From contig NC_133114.1 in NCBI RefSeq assembly GCF_022965805.1, forward strand, positions 6,840,261-6,904,260: a stretch of DNA of 64,000 nucleotides, written 5' to 3'. The notes under the pieces were generated by a model. That model saw nothing but the letters and a program-made list of their open reading frames with translations, made no database searches and was not told where the DNA came from. Position 1 is the first letter of the stretch, and each line of letters begins with the position of its first letter. The position numbers and the translations under genes were made by a program. Origin of the DNA: Primulina eburnea (lineage: Eukaryota; Streptophyta; Magnoliopsida; Lamiales; Gesneriaceae). Positions 21,937 through 34,397 of the stretch are shown piece by piece.

Positions 21937-23188
21937 TAACAAGCAGTGTTTTGACCCGCCATGTTTGCTGTCAATGTTGAAGAAAACAGGCTTTTTGCCG
22001 TTTGTTTATTTTTTAGAAAAATTTTGGCAGAGTTTCCCTTGTAAATGTGAAATGCCAAAAATACTAATACATGTAAACAAATCTCAAGCAGCATGTATTA
22101 TGTTAACAACATGTTTCCAAGAACAAAGTTTGGCTTTAAGGCCACTTTTTCAACTCTACATATCTGGAAAAAAACACTTGCCAAATCATGGCAAACAAGT
22201 GCAAAAAATTACAGCTACTGTCCCTAGTCTGCATGTTTTATTTCCTCTCAATGTGCATGACACTCCACACGTATATGCTCAGCTGGTTGCAGAGATATTC
22301 ATCAAATCTTGGTAATTTTCTTTTTGATAGGCCAGCGGCACTACCACGAGTAATTTTCGTCTCTATTGGTCTTTAAGATATTTTCTTGTTTTGGATTTTG
22401 AGATAAATTATCGATTTTTCCAACTATGTTCCTGCAAAATAAATAGGACCAAGTGATGAATAACAGAGTGTGGATCCAAAAACAATGAATGCTCAAGTAA
22501 TAATGCAACATAACAACGAGGAAGAAGAGCATCTACTAAGCAGGATGGAAGATGACCAAGTGAATGACATCTGGGTGATTTATACATACCTCATTTCTAT
22601 CTTCTGAAATCCATCAGATTCTGCCATCTCAATCAGAGCTAATTTATACATTGCTAGCTAATGATTTGGGCAAAAGAAGAGCAACTCGTGTGGTTGTGTT
22701 CTCAATATGAAGATTACAGAAGTTGCACTAGCCATGGCCAAGCACTGAATATGCACAACAATGTAGCCGCTTTGTTGAAGTGCAACACCCATTGTCACTC
22801 ATCAAAAAACTCATTCAGACATAGGCACAAATACCTTGAGAGCAGCATGAAATATGACAAATTCTACTGTGTTTTTGTGATAGAGGATTGGGAAAAATAG
22901 TGAAATATACCTATCTTGAGAAGGTGTGGCTTGATGTAAAGAAGTTTGATGATGACAATTTTCAGAAACTTGGATGGCATTACAAAGGCGATGTAATCAG
23001 CAGTTTCATCGTGAAGATCGGTGGGTGCTGATGGAGATTTGGGTGAATGGAATGAGGAAAAAAGAAATAAGGAAGGGGTCAGGGAAAGCACACTCGGATC
23101 TAACATGTAAGAGGAAGAACATGCATTCTAGCTGTCAATTCTTCTTCAAATCCATAGAACCAATCCTTTCAAAACCATATGACTGTAC
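21937..23188. other. Unidentified sequence right of copia-1
   Basis: Only short overlapping frames on both strands, none with a recognisable domain. The segment 22430-23160 is less AT-rich than its surroundings and could be a decayed gene or element fragment, but nothing supports a specific call. Confidence 0.3.
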
Positions 23189-23830
23189 GCTGTGAATAGC
23201 TAGAAGACCAAACAAAGTAGCTAAATAGCCAAAATTGGGCAAAAAATGACCAAATTGGCCATTGGCCCAAATTGACTAGGGGGCAGTTGTTTAGCCCAAA
23301 TATTGAAAACCCACCAACTATAAAAGCCTGCAGAATATGAGAAGGCCCAATGAACAAGCCCATAAAATGTCAGTTGAAGACCATGACGGAGGAGGTCATC
23401 CACGACAGCATCATGGATAGACGTGGAAAATGGCCAAACCATTTAGGGGAGTTGTACAAAAAATGGGAACGAAAGAATCAAGAACCCCCGACAAAATCAA
23501 CAAAAATCTACAGCAAAGCTCTGCAGAATTCTCTCAATTCTATGTAAGTTTATTTCAATTTCCAGCAATCAAGTATTTGAATTTTTTACATATTCCTTCA
23601 ACTTTCTTGTAAAAACGTTGATCAAGTTCATAGTAACATAATTATATTTGATGTTGTTAATGGATCCCTCTTGTAATTTTGTCATGTTCCTCAATTTTGT
23701 TTGCGTTTTTTAGCTATTTCGAAGGAGTTAAAACTTACGACAGAATCGAGACCTACAATGTTTGGTAAACGAAGTCAGATTAGTTCAAAATTTTGGCACG
23801 AACACGTGTCTGGCACGCCCCGCAATTTTC
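23189..23830 (+). repeat. Possible LTR (with PBS-like end) of a gypsy element
   Basis: Promoter-like features (ACTATAAAAGCC near 23316) are followed about 500 bp later by TCTGGCACGCCCCG (about 23808-23822). This resembles the LTR end plus PBS of Tat-group gypsy elements (usual form TGGCACGCCCGGTGGG). No partner LTR and no clear TG/CA termini were found. It may be related to the Tat-like relic at 1-1480, but that is a guess. Confidence 0.3.
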
Positions 23831-24369
23831 GTGACAAACAAAAGTATTCAATTTTTGTATTCTGCATTTGTTTTCCTATTTTTAGGTAATTTATTTTAAT
23901 ACATAGTTTTGAAGTTCTATTTTATCTTACTAACTTAAGGTTGTTTTATAGTAACATTTTTTCATTATATATTTTCAAATATAATTTTAATTAATTTCAC
24001 GAAAATATTTTTGGCACCCTTAATTTAATTTTCTGGCTATGTACTGAGTGTAAGACGGACATGATCAAGATTGTCGAAACAATTGTTGATCCTTGGTGGC
24101 ATATAAATTTTCAGAAAATTGATATGTGTTTTTTTATAGTTTTATACTAATAGCATGCTTGCAATTAAATTGCTACGACTTCGTTGGGTCACTATAAAGA
24201 CTATTTTACGAGTTTAACATTTTACCGTGTAATATTTTTTTTATATTTATTATTTCAAATAATCTATTCATGATTTGTTTTTACTTTTATTCATGCTATT
24301 AATATCCTTTGTGTATAATATTTGCATAATATTTTTAGCATTGCTGTTGAAGGTTTATAGTCCAAAATT
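23831..24369. other. AT-rich non-coding sequence
   Basis: No ORF of note, no repeat structure and no recognised element. Rich in TTTTA/ATATT tracts. Confidence 0.5.
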
Positions 24370-24663
24370 TAGGAGTGGTATACCTACCGTATCGAAATTA
24401 TATACTGTATCAATAATTACGGTATAAGAAAATTTTGTATGAATATCGTACAGAAATTTTTTTTGGTACAGTATCGATATATACTGTTTTATACCGAAAA
24501 AAACGTAATTTTATAAATTTATTGTTTTAAATTATTTTATGTTTTAAAATTTTTATATATTTTTTTGGTATTTCGGTATTCCGATATATATCGAAATTTT
24601 TAAATTTCATATCGTTACCGTATCGTACTATACCGAAAACTACTCGGTACTTTCTCACCCATA
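24370..24663. mobile_element. Probable hAT-type MITE (about 294 bp)
   Basis: Ends are TAGGAGTGGTATACC on the left and, read in reverse complement on the right, TATGGGTGAGAAAGTACC, a short imperfect terminal inverted repeat of the TAGGGGTG type. The interior is an imperfect inverted repeat built on ATACCG and ACCGTATCG words. Flanks GTCCAAAATT and GTCCAAATT look like a target duplication with a one-base slip. Non-coding and non-autonomous. Family assignment is by pattern only. Confidence 0.5.
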
Positions 24664-25190
24664 GTCCAAATTAGTTATTTGGACCAATAAAAATTTGAAA
24701 TATCTTGAAACTCGTTACTAAGGCAACTAAATTTGTGTTGGATTAAAGGTGGGTTTTTAGGCTTTTGGGCTTTCCATGTGAGTGAATGGAAATTTGGAAA
24801 GGTGAATTCGTCCCATATTGGAAAAATGACGTGGTATAGATAAGTTTATATTGTGTTACAATTTATGGAGGTGTAACTATGATTGGTCAAGATGCTCTCT
24901 TTCGCGCACACGGGCGCAGGGGGGTGCAAATAATGGGCCCGATTTGCAGTGGAAAAAAAAGCTTGACTTGTGTGCAAGCGTATGAGCACGACCTGTGCGC
25001 ATCGAATGTCGGACCGACCAAGACAAAAATCGCCTAGCAGTCTATGCCATCTTTTGTTATTTTTTTTCAATTGAGACCTTTCACATGCCCTTGACACCTT
25101 TCACATTGCACAACTGTTGGTGCTTCATCTACCATCTTTAAGGCATATTTAAGACAACATATGGCCTTTCATATGGATGGTATTGACATG

Positions 25191-25198
25191 TATAAATA
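25191..25198 (+). promoter_or_regulatory. LTR TATA box of copia-2
   Basis: TATAAATA, conserved at 30680-30687 in the 3' LTR. The minisatellite begins about 45 bp downstream and would be in the transcript. Confidence 0.7.
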
Positions 25199-25238
25199 GG
25201 GGATGTGCCTAGCCTAGCAAAAGAGACCGAAAAATCCC

Positions 25239-25440
25239 CTTTCTCCTGCTGCTACTGTTCTTCCGCTTCTTCCGCTACAGTAGTACTTCTGATACAGTGC
25301 TTATGTTCTGCTACAGTACTTCTGCTACTGGTTCTGCTACAGTACTGTTGCTCGTTCTGCTACAGTACTTATGCTCGTTCTTCTACAGTACTTCTGCTTG
25401 TTCTGCTACAGTACTGCTTCTGCTTGTTCTGCTTCTGCTC
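25239..25440 (+). repeat. TTCTGCTACAGTACT minisatellite in copia-2 5' LTR
   Basis: Roughly ten variants of a 15-24 bp unit built from TTCTGCTACAGTACT. A corresponding but differently arranged tract is at 30738-30950. It creates spurious Cys/Ser/Leu-rich frames that are not genes. Confidence 0.85.
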
Positions 25441-25758
25441 TGTTCACTGATAAAGTCCAGGTACTGATTATGTTTGCTAGCTTAGTGCTTTGTGCTGCAA
25501 CTCTGCTGGTTTGCCCGTTGTATCTTGGGAAACAGACGTCTGCTGAATCCTCGGAGCACATACCGAAGGGGGCGAATCTGTTTTAAGGAAACTGTACAAG
25601 CTACAAGCCTCAGTTTGATTTACTTAAACATTGTACTACTGTTTTGATTAATTACACTGATTTGCTGGTTTTACACATAGCTATTTGTTCTGGTTTTCCA
25701 TATATTTTGAACAACAAACTTAAAACAGATTTACTCATTACGTGCTTAAAGTTCAGAT

Positions 25759-27087
25759 ATGGCTACTGAATCCAGTGTGCAAGGGGAAACTGGTCATGTT
25801 GTCCCTACTGTGCCTACTTAAGTTGTCCCACGTGCTGCTGCGGTTACTGTCCCAGCCAGCCACGGTGAAAGCCTGAGAAGTTCACTGGTGTGGATTTCAA
25901 GAGGTGGCAGCAGAAAATGTTGTTTTACTTGACAACATTAAACCTGGCTAGATTCCTATTCGAGGATGCTCTTAACCTGAAAGAGGGTGAGGGAGATGTT
26001 GAATCCGTTAGTGCACTGGAGGCTTGGAATCATTCTGATTTCCTATGCCGAAATTATGTGCTGAATGGATTGGCAGACTCGCTGTACAATGTGTACTGCG
26101 AAAAGAAGACAGCCAAAGAGCTATGGGAATCCCTTGACATAAAGTACAAAACAGAGGATGTCGGGGCCAAGAAGTTTCTTGTAGGCCGCTTTCTGGATTT
26201 TAAAAATGGTGGATTCTAAGCCGGTTATCAGTCAAGTTCAAGAAATCCAAGTGATTCTTCACGAGATTCACGCCGAGGGGATGACGTTGAGCGAATCTTT
26301 CCAAGTGGCTGCTATAGTTGAGAATCTACCACCAGCTTGGAAGGATTTCAAAAACTACTTGAAACACAAGAGAAAGGAGATGAACGTTGAAGAGCTCATT
26401 GTTAGACTTCGCATCGAGGAAGACAACAAGAGTTCGGAAAAACGATTGTTTTCTCCTGTTGCCGCTAAGGCAAATGTTTTCGAGCATCGCCAAAGCTCGA
26501 AAAAGAGAAACTTATCTCCCTCCAACAAGAAGTTGAACCTTAGACCCAAAGGAGGTGTTTCAAAGAAGAATTTCTCTGGAAAATGCTATAACTGTGATGG
26601 CATGGGTCACAAGGCATCTGAATGTAAGAAGCCAAAGAGAAACCGAGAGGTGAATATGGTAGAGAACATATCTCAAGAGGTTTCGAACATGAATCTATGT
26701 GATGTAATATCAGAAATTAATCTGGTGGGTTCTAACCCAAGGGAGTGGTGGATCGACATTAGTGCCACTCGCCATGTTTGCTTCGACAAGGAGATGTTTG
26801 ATACTCTTGAGGAATCTATTCATGGGGAAAAGCTATTCATGGGAAATTCCGCCACTTCCGAGATCAAGGGTCAAGGGAAAGTTGTCATAAAGATGACATC
26901 TGGAAAAGAACTGACTTTGAAAAATGTGTTGTATGTGCCTGACATCCGCAAGAACTTGGTGTCAGGGTCGCTTCTTAACAAGTATGGTTTCCGCATTGTA
27001 TTCGAGTCAGATAAGGTGGTTTGTGGAAAAGTCGAATGTTTGTTGGCAAAGGGTATGTTTGTAATGGTTTATTCATACTCAATGTAA
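25759..27087 (+). pseudogene. gag: Copia-2 gag and protease, broken
   Basis: ATG at 25759 runs only to TAA at 25819-25821. Gag continues in another frame (25890-26219: [28 protein letters not shown]) and, after a further shift near 26206-26219, in 26206-27087. The CCHC knuckle CYNCDGMGHKASEC is at 26584-26625. The protease follows (WWIDISATRHVC); its catalytic triad at 26755-26763 reads D-I-S instead of the expected D-T-G, which should abolish activity. The next shift leads into pol near 27050-27087. Layout is typical of Tork-type copia elements. Confidence 0.88.
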
Positions 27088-29680
27088 TGGCTATTAAGCC
27101 TGTGATGAATAAAGATAATACTTTTGCCTACTTGCTTGAGTCTTCTTGTTTATGGCATGGTAGACTTGGACACGTTAATTACGATACAATTCTTAGACTA
27201 ATTCATATGAAAAGCATTTTTGCATTCCATATTGATAAACAACACAAATGTGAAACTTGTGTTGAGACAAAACTAACGAGATCATCTTTTCGAACTATTG
27301 AAAGAAATAGTGAACCACTTGATCTAATTCACAGTGATATATGTGATCTAAAAAGTGTGCACACTCGTGGTGGAAATAAATACTTCATCAATTTTGTTGA
27401 CGATAGCACAAAATTTTGTTATGTGTATCTCCTCAAAAGTAAGGATGAAGCTATTGACAAATATAAGAGTGAGGTTGAGACCAACTTAGCAAGAAAATTA
27501 AGGTGCTAAGAAGTTATCGTGGAGGTGAATATGAATCACCATTTTCTGAGTTTTTTGCTCCACACGGTATCAAACACGAAAGAACTGAACCTTATTCTCC
27601 TCAGCAAAATGGCACTGCAGAGAGAAAGAATCGCACATTGAAAGAAATGATGAATGCGTTGTTATTAAGTTCTGGTTTACCACAGAACATGTGGGGGGAA
27701 GCTGTTCTAACAGTAAATTACCTTTTAAATAAGGTGCCCCGAAAGAAGCAAGATAAAAGTCCATATGAGTTATGGAAAGGTAGAAGTCCTTCCTACCAAT
27801 ATGCGAGTGTGGAGTGTCTTGCCAAAGTAGCAGTACCCACTCCAAAGAAAGTTAAGATAGGACCAAAAACTGTTGATTGCATTTTCATTGGATATGCTCA
27901 AAACAGTAGAGCTTATCGTTTTCTTGTACACGAATCTCAAATACCTGATATTCACAAGAATGCGATAATGGAATCAAGAAATGCTTCGTTCTTTGAACAC
28001 ATGTTTCTATACAAATCAAAGGAAGAACCAAGTTTAACCAAAAGATTATATGAAACAATTGATAAAGAACAAGAGCTTAATCAAGATATTGAACCTAGAT
28101 GTAGTAAGAGAGCTAGGATTGAGAAATCCTATGGTCCGGATTTCATCACTTTCATGATGGAAAGTGAACCTCAAAGCTTCAAGGAAGCAATGAGTTCATC
28201 TGATGGACCTCTGTGGAAAGAGGCTATCAATTCCGAATGGGAATCCATTTTACAAAACCATACGTGGGAAATAGTAAATCTTCCTCCGGGAAGTAAAACA
28301 CTGGGCTGCAAATGGGTTTTCAAAAGGAAAAAGAAATCAGATGGAACCATAGATAAGTATAAAGACAGATTGGTAATTAAAGGTTACCATCAACGTGAAG
28401 GGCTTGATTACTTTGACACATATTCTCCTGTTTCGAGAATAACCTCTATTCGTGTGATACTTGCGATTGTCGCCTTGCGGAATCTTGAAGTACAAATAAT
28501 GGACGTAAAGACAGCTTTTCTAAATGGAGATTTAGAAGAGGAAATTTACATGGAACAACCTCAGGGATTTTATGCGACTGGGCAAGAAAATAAGGTTTGT
28601 AAACTGGTGAAGTCTCTGTATGGCTTAAAACAAGCACCAAATCAATGGCACGAAAAATTTGATAAGGCCATGTTGGAAAATGAATTTAAATTCAGTGATT
28701 GTGACAAATGTGTATACATAAAAAACACTGAAAATGGATATGTCATTTTATGTCTTTACATAGATGACATACTTATCATTTGTAGTAATGATAAGATGAT
28801 AAAATCCACCAAGAAGTTATTGAACTCAAGATTTGACATGAAAGATTTGGGCTTAGCCGATGTAATCCTCGGAATTAAAATCCATAGAACATCAGAAGGG
28901 CTAGTCTTAAGTCAGACACATTATGTTGACAAAATACTTGAGAAATTCAATAATGATGACTCTGCATTGGCTAGAACCACGATAGATACCAGTCAACATC
29001 TATCAAAGAATCAAAGTGAAAGTATGTCTCAATTAGAATACTCTCGAGTCATTGGAAGTCTGATGTAGTTAATTAGTTGTACAAGACCAGACATAGCTTA
29101 TGCAGTGAGCAAATTGAGTAGATTCACGAGTAATCCAGGAGTTAAACATTGGAAAGCAATTATCAGATTTGCTAAGATACTTAAGGTACACTCTTGATCA
29201 TGGGCTGCACTATAGCAGATATCCTGCTGTTATTGAGGGATACAGCGATGCAAATTGGATATCTGATATAAAAGAATCAAAATCTACAAGTGGATTTGTA
29301 TTCACTTTAGGAGGTGCAGCAATTGTGTGGAAATATTCTAAACAAACTGTAATAGCCAGACCCACAATGGAATCTGAGTGTATAGCTCTTGACAAGTGTG
29401 CTGAAGAGGCTGAATGGCTGCGTCACTTCTTAGAAGATGCCGGCTATAAGAATACATTGTGATAGCCAATCTGCAATTGGAAGGGCACAAAATAAAATGT
29501 ATAATGGTAAATCTAGGCATATATGTCGTAGACATAATACCATTAGACAACTACTCTCAACTGAAGTTATCTCTGTTGACTATGTAAAGTCAAAGGATAA
29601 TATAGCGATCCATTGACCAAGGGATTAAACAGAGAGTTAGTTGCAAAATCGTCAAGGAGAATGGGGCTCAAGCATGTAGA
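27088..29680 (+). pseudogene. pol: Copia-2 pol: integrase, reverse transcriptase, RNase H, broken
   Basis: Integrase HHCC region (LWHGRLGHVNYDT, CETCVETK) lies in the frame ending at 27509. A shift there leads to 27503-29068, with the integrase core (PQQNGTAERKNRT) and a well preserved [34 protein letters not shown], catalytic YIDD at 28757-28768. TAG at 29066-29068 interrupts the RT end ([15 protein letters not shown]). A shift near 29165 precedes RNase H (29169-29462: [19 protein letters not shown]), which ends early. A decayed C-terminus can be traced to about 29680. Confidence 0.92.
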
Positions 29681-30207
29681 ATAGATTGGTGCGAAGGAAA
29701 ACCCAACCTACGCTGACTGGAGATCCCAAGAACTAGGTTCAATGGGACAACCTAATCGCACTAATTTGGAGAAGCAATGTGGGGGTTATCCCTAGTCCAT
29801 TCCTATTATGAAACAATGAATGTTGAGGATAAGCTTACGGCTTTTAATGATTCTGATATGAAGAAAAATATAATCACCTATGTGAGAGAATTGGGGCCGC
29901 TTCGAAGGAATTGGAGGGCTCAATTTTAGATCCTCTTGCAGAACCAGGCGTGTGTTCATGGCCAAAAAGAACACAATCATGAGAACTTAATAGTATCAGG
30001 GAGAGTCTTGGGTGAAGTATATCACAATTTACACAAACGGATGTATAGTTCAAAGGCATCACGTCTACTGTCAACCAGTGAATTAATATGCTTTCAGAAA
30101 GGAATGGTCAAAGGGTAACACCTACCTATCCTATGCAAGACTCAACTGTTGAACTTTATCAGTGGAATCCTTTCGTATAACTTTAAATTCTCATTCATGT
30201 GGGGGAT
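29681..30207 (+). other. Copia-2 3' untranslated region and polypurine tract
   Basis: Non-coding. It contains a block typical of Tork-like elements near 29720 (GGAGATCCCAAGAACTAGG). The tract ATGTGGGGGAT (30197-30207) directly precedes the 3' LTR and is the plus-strand primer site. Confidence 0.75.
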
Positions 30208-31222
30208 TGTTGGATTAAAGGTGGGCTTTTAGGCTTATGGGCTTTCCATGTGAGTGAATGGAAATTTGGAAAGGTGGGTTTGTCCCATATTGGAAAAATT
30301 AAGTGGTATAGATAAGTTTTTATTGTGTTACACTTTATGGAGGTGTAACTATGATTGGTCAAGAGGCTCTCTCTCGCGCACACAGGCGCAAGGGGGTGCA
30401 AATCATGGGCCCGATTTGCAGTGGAAAAAAAGCTTGACTTTTGTGTAAGCGTACGAGCGCGACCTGGGCGCGTCGAATGTCGGACCAATCAAGGCAAAAA
30501 TCGCCTAGCAGTCTATGCTATCTTTTGTTATTTTTTTCAATTGAGACCTTTCACTCTTGAGACCTTTCACATGGCATAACTATTGGTGCTTCATCTCCCC
30601 AACTGTTGGTGTTTCATCTATCATCTTTAAGGCATATTTAAGGCAACATGTGGCCTTTCATATGGATGGTATTGACATGTATAAATAGGGGATGTGCCTA
30701 GCCTAGAAATAGAGACAAAAAAATCCACTTTCTCCTGCTGCTACAGTTCTTCCGCTTCTTCTGCTACAGTGCTTCTGTTCTGCTACAGTACTTCTGCTAC
30801 TGGTTCTGCTACAGTACTGTTGCTCATTCTGCTACAGTATTTCTGCTACAGTACTGCTGCTCGTTCTGCTACAGTACTTTTGCTTGTTCTGCTGCAGTAC
30901 TGCTTCTGCTGCTACAGTAATGCTTCTGCTTGTTCTGCTTCTGCTATGTTCACTGATAAAGTTCAGGTACTGATTTTGTTCGGTAGCATAGTGCTTTGTG
31001 CTACAACTCTGCTGGTTTGTTCGTTGTATCCTGGGAAACAGACGTCTGCTGAATTCTCGGAGCACATACCGGAGGAGGCGAATCTGTTTTAAGGAAACTG
31101 TACAAGCTACAGGCCTCGGTTTGATTTACTTAAACATTGTACTACTGTTTTGATTAATTAAACTGATTTGCTGGTTTTACACATAGCTATCTGTTCTGGT
31201 TTTCCATATATTTTGAACAACA
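30208..31222 (+). repeat. 3' LTR of copia-2 (1,015 bp)
   Basis: Partner of 24736-25716, with TATA at 30680-30687 and minisatellite at 30738-30950. It ends GAACAACA before the ATTTG duplication. Confidence 0.93.
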
Positions 31223-31227
31223 ATTTG

Positions 31228-31360
31228 AAATTTGGACCAATAAACACCTTGTACATTCCAAGGGAATGTTCTATTGTTAATAACATGAAGCATAATCTGA
31301 AGAGAATTGAACAAAAGTATGGAATGTTAATTTGGACCAATAAACACCTTGTACGTTCCA
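31228..31360 (+). repeat. Direct repeat of about 30 bp flanking copia-2
   Basis: TTTGGACCAATAAACACCTTG starts at about 31230 and again at about 31331, about 100 bp apart, followed by TAC[AG]TTCCA. The first half (ATTTGGACCAATAAA) also occurs left of copia-2 at about 24678. These are target-side repeats, not part of the LTR. Confidence 0.6.
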
Positions 31361-31828
31361 CAATAGGTTCTCTAATATTGAATGATACTTTTTCTAATTA
31401 AAGCTTTCCATCTACTACCAACTTCATGATATTTTTTTTTAAATGTATGCTATTTAAATTATCTTCATGTCCACTCATCCTATCGCGATCTTCCTCCTGA
31501 TAATTAACGTGTATATAGCTCAAATTTCCTTCTTTTTCATGAGATAGTTCTCTATAAAAAAAACAGTGAAGTGCCTGACTCTGGCATATTTTCATTTCAT
31601 GTGCTTGTTTATGATGTTGATCATGCTTTATTTGAGACTGGTCTATATAAAATCAATGAACCCTACATGTATATATTGATAAATATTTACTATTATATGA
31701 ATTCTTGGACTAATATCCTAAAAGTAACATCTCATTTCCCGATCCATCTCATTTCCTAAAAATAACATCTCATTTATCAAAAGGTGTATTTGTTATCCAA
31801 TGCTCTTTTAATTCTCCAGATGTTCTTA
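31361..31828. other. Non-coding sequence between copia-2 and gypsy-III
   Basis: AT-rich, no open frame with recognisable content. No element ends seen other than the gypsy-III LTR start at 31829. Confidence 0.5.
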
Positions 31829-34247
31829 TGTGAGGCCCATTTACTCTAATGACAATTAATGATCAAACAATAATAGTTTGACTTAAAGCTGCAGCGGAAA
31901 AATGTTTAAAATATTTTAAAACGGATCTTAGGGCCTAGAAAAATTTCGGCATGACCTCCCCGTAAGTAAGACATCCCGAAAACTCAAACAGCAGTTTATA
32001 TCAAAATATACTCCAACTAGAGTCATTAAAACAAAACCAAAGTCAACAACCTATAGCCGCACTAGCCAGGACTAAACATAATTTAAAACTTACCAAATAC
32101 TCGCAAGATCATACGAACCACATAATCGACTCAGAACATCATTCAAACACCCAAATAACACTACAAATACACGGGGCATCTCCCTGTCAAATAAAATACA
32201 ATATAAGTCTGAAACAAACTCAAGACATACATATAGACTAACTGGGACACTCCACTGAACAGAACCAAGCAATTCAACCTCAATCCCGAGCTTCACAGGC
32301 GGAACCTCGGCCTGATGTTGCAAAACGACTCAGGAGATCTACCATGGTGCCCAATAGCAATCACAGCATCCCCCCTCAGTAAACAACTGAGGTTAGGATT
32401 CTGGTATGAAACAGTTCAAAAATAACATAAATCATGAATAATCATATAATAAAATGTAATATGCAATGCATGAAAGGCTCAACAAATAACCGGGATAACA
32501 GGAGCCAACAAACGGTACGATAACAATTGGAATAATGCTTGAGCAACAACACAGGGGAGCTACATCGTCATGCAGCTAAACCGCCCTGCCAAGTATGCGA
32601 GGTATGCCAAGCTGTGCTGAATAACACCCCTGACTCGGCCTCCATACAGCTGATACGATATAACAGGATGGCACAACCAAAACGAACTAGCTGACACAAT
32701 CCCAGTGCTCACCTCAAAAGGCTGCACTAACCACAGGATTGTTCAATCACATCTACGGTCTCATGTGTATAGGCCTATCAGCCACACAATGATCCCGAGA
32801 TAAACAACAGTGCTAGATAACAACGGATATCAACAATGGGCTAACAAGAATGATAGGGCTCAACATGAATGTTATAACAGTATGCCCGATGCTAAATGCC
32901 AATAATATGTCACAATAATAAACATAGATCACAACGAAGGAATTTAACAATTTATAACAGCAAACAAGTCATACACATGATTCAATGTAACACAGAATGA
33001 AAATTAAACATAACTTATGTTTTACCGTAGTATGTTACTGAGCTGTAACATACATATACCAACTTGAAACTCCAATATCAACTTCTCTTCAAGACTCTCG
33101 GCCTAAACAAAACCACAATAAGCCGATCATGAAAACTACATTCCACATCAATGTTTGATTTGGCACAAAAGAGCATAAAATTCAAATATCGCTCAAAATT
33201 AACTCAAATCAATATCCGCCAATTGAAAATGAAAGATAACTCAATTATCTAAGTTTCTCCCGTTGAAACCATCTTCAGAAACTCAGTAGATTATTCTCAG
33301 AATTTCCAGAAACACACTGCTACTTACAAATTCGCGGACAGAATCACACACACTGAGCAGTTCCAGAAAAACAAGCATAACTTGCTCAATTCTTAATGGA
33401 ATTTTACGAATCTTATATCATTACGAAGACAACACATAGCTCTACAACTTTCTTTTTACAAAAAAACCCAGAATCCGAGTGCATATATGCCATAAACCCG
33501 AATTACAGTAGGTGTTGTACACAGCTCCAACACAAAATTCCATTTTGACACGTTTTGGTAGAAAAATCATATCAAATCCGTTTCTTATCAAAATTCGATG
33601 ATTCTAGTGGCTTTAAACAGAAAACTTAAACCACTACAAGGTTTATTTAGGTCATTTCTACAAATTCAAACTACGAAAGTCGCAGCAACCCAAAAACTCT
33701 CACCCAAAACTGGAAGAATTTGCGCAGAAACAGAGCACCGGAACAGCAGCTTTGATCTACCTGAATCCTTGCTCAAACTTCGCGATTTCTGACTTGAATC
33801 GAAGCCTAGGATGTTAGGAAGAAACCACTTTATACCAATTGAGATTTGGATGCCGGACGGAGGAGTTATCACGATTTTCCCGCAGCCGCTACACAAGTGA
33901 CGGGAATGGAGTTGGGGAAAGCTTCGTTCTTCTTTCTTTTCTTTCTCTCGATTCTTCCTTCTCTTATTTGATAAGTTGTGTGTATGTATATGTGTTTTTA
34001 TATATTGTGTATTTGGTTACTAAAATAGTAACTCAAGCCCATTTATCTCGGTCTGTATTTATTTTGCTCTCGTGTGTTATTTAAACTCTATATGTATTTT
34101 ATATCGTTAAATTCTTCGATATTCTAAAATACATATTTTTAACACACTTCTTGAATTTATTTGAGATAATTAATTATTTCAAATTACAACTCAATAATTA
34201 TTCTAGTTATGCCAAATTTACCGGATAATTAAATACATGGCCTTACA
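31829..34247 (-). repeat. Left LTR of gypsy-III (3' LTR in element orientation, 2,419 bp)
   Basis: Starts TGTGAGGCCC and ends GGCCTTACA. The adjoining CTTCTCCACCCCTTAA is a polypurine tract on the minus strand. The first 855 bp match 57607-58461. Non-coding throughout; the small ORFs in it have no domain support. The right end contains CT-rich sequence near 33930-33970. Confidence 0.88.
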
Positions 34248-34397
34248 CTTCTCCACCCCTTAAAACAAATTTTGTCCTCGAAATTTCTGTTTATACACAT
34301 ACATCTTACACACGATACAAAACCTACAATACATTACTAATAATCAAACAGATATGGATAAGATGCTCTTATCTTCTCTTATGTTTCCCACGTTGAT
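34248..34397 (-). pseudogene. pol: 3' end of gypsy-III pol (end of chromodomain)
   Basis: Minus-strand codons homologous to the end of the tandem gypsy chromodomain, after which TAA ends the frame. The polypurine tract (about 34248-34262) follows. TTGAT at 34393-34397 is the left target duplication of the solo LTR. Confidence 0.75.

Larger units (their letters stand above)
24736..25716 (+). repeat. 5' LTR of copia-2 (981 bp)
   Basis: Matches 30208-31222 with numerous substitutions and a length difference of about 34 bp, partly in the TTCTGCTACAGTACT minisatellite. The LTR pair is more diverged than those of copia-1 or gypsy-1, so this is an older insertion. Confidence 0.93.
24736..31222 (+). 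mobile_element. Ty1/copia retrotransposon (copia-2), degenerate full-length copy
   Basis: LTRs begin TGTTGGATTAAAGG and end TTTTGAACAACA, flanked by ATTTG at 24731-24735 and 31223-31227. Interior order is gag, protease, integrase, RT, RNase H (copia order). The tract ATGTGGGGGAT precedes the 3' LTR. No initiator-Met PBS is visible after the 5' LTR. The coding region has at least five frameshifts or stops, so it cannot move by itself. Confidence 0.93.

Noticed and set aside
21965..22315. Small host gene right of copia-1
   Set aside because: Overlapping frames on both strands, no start context, no domain, no intron-exon structure that I could support.
25205..25450. Cys/Ser/Leu-rich ORF in the copia-2 LTR (also 30694-31092)
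   Set aside because: Translation of the TTCTGCTACAGTACT minisatellite; not conserved in length or frame between the two LTRs.
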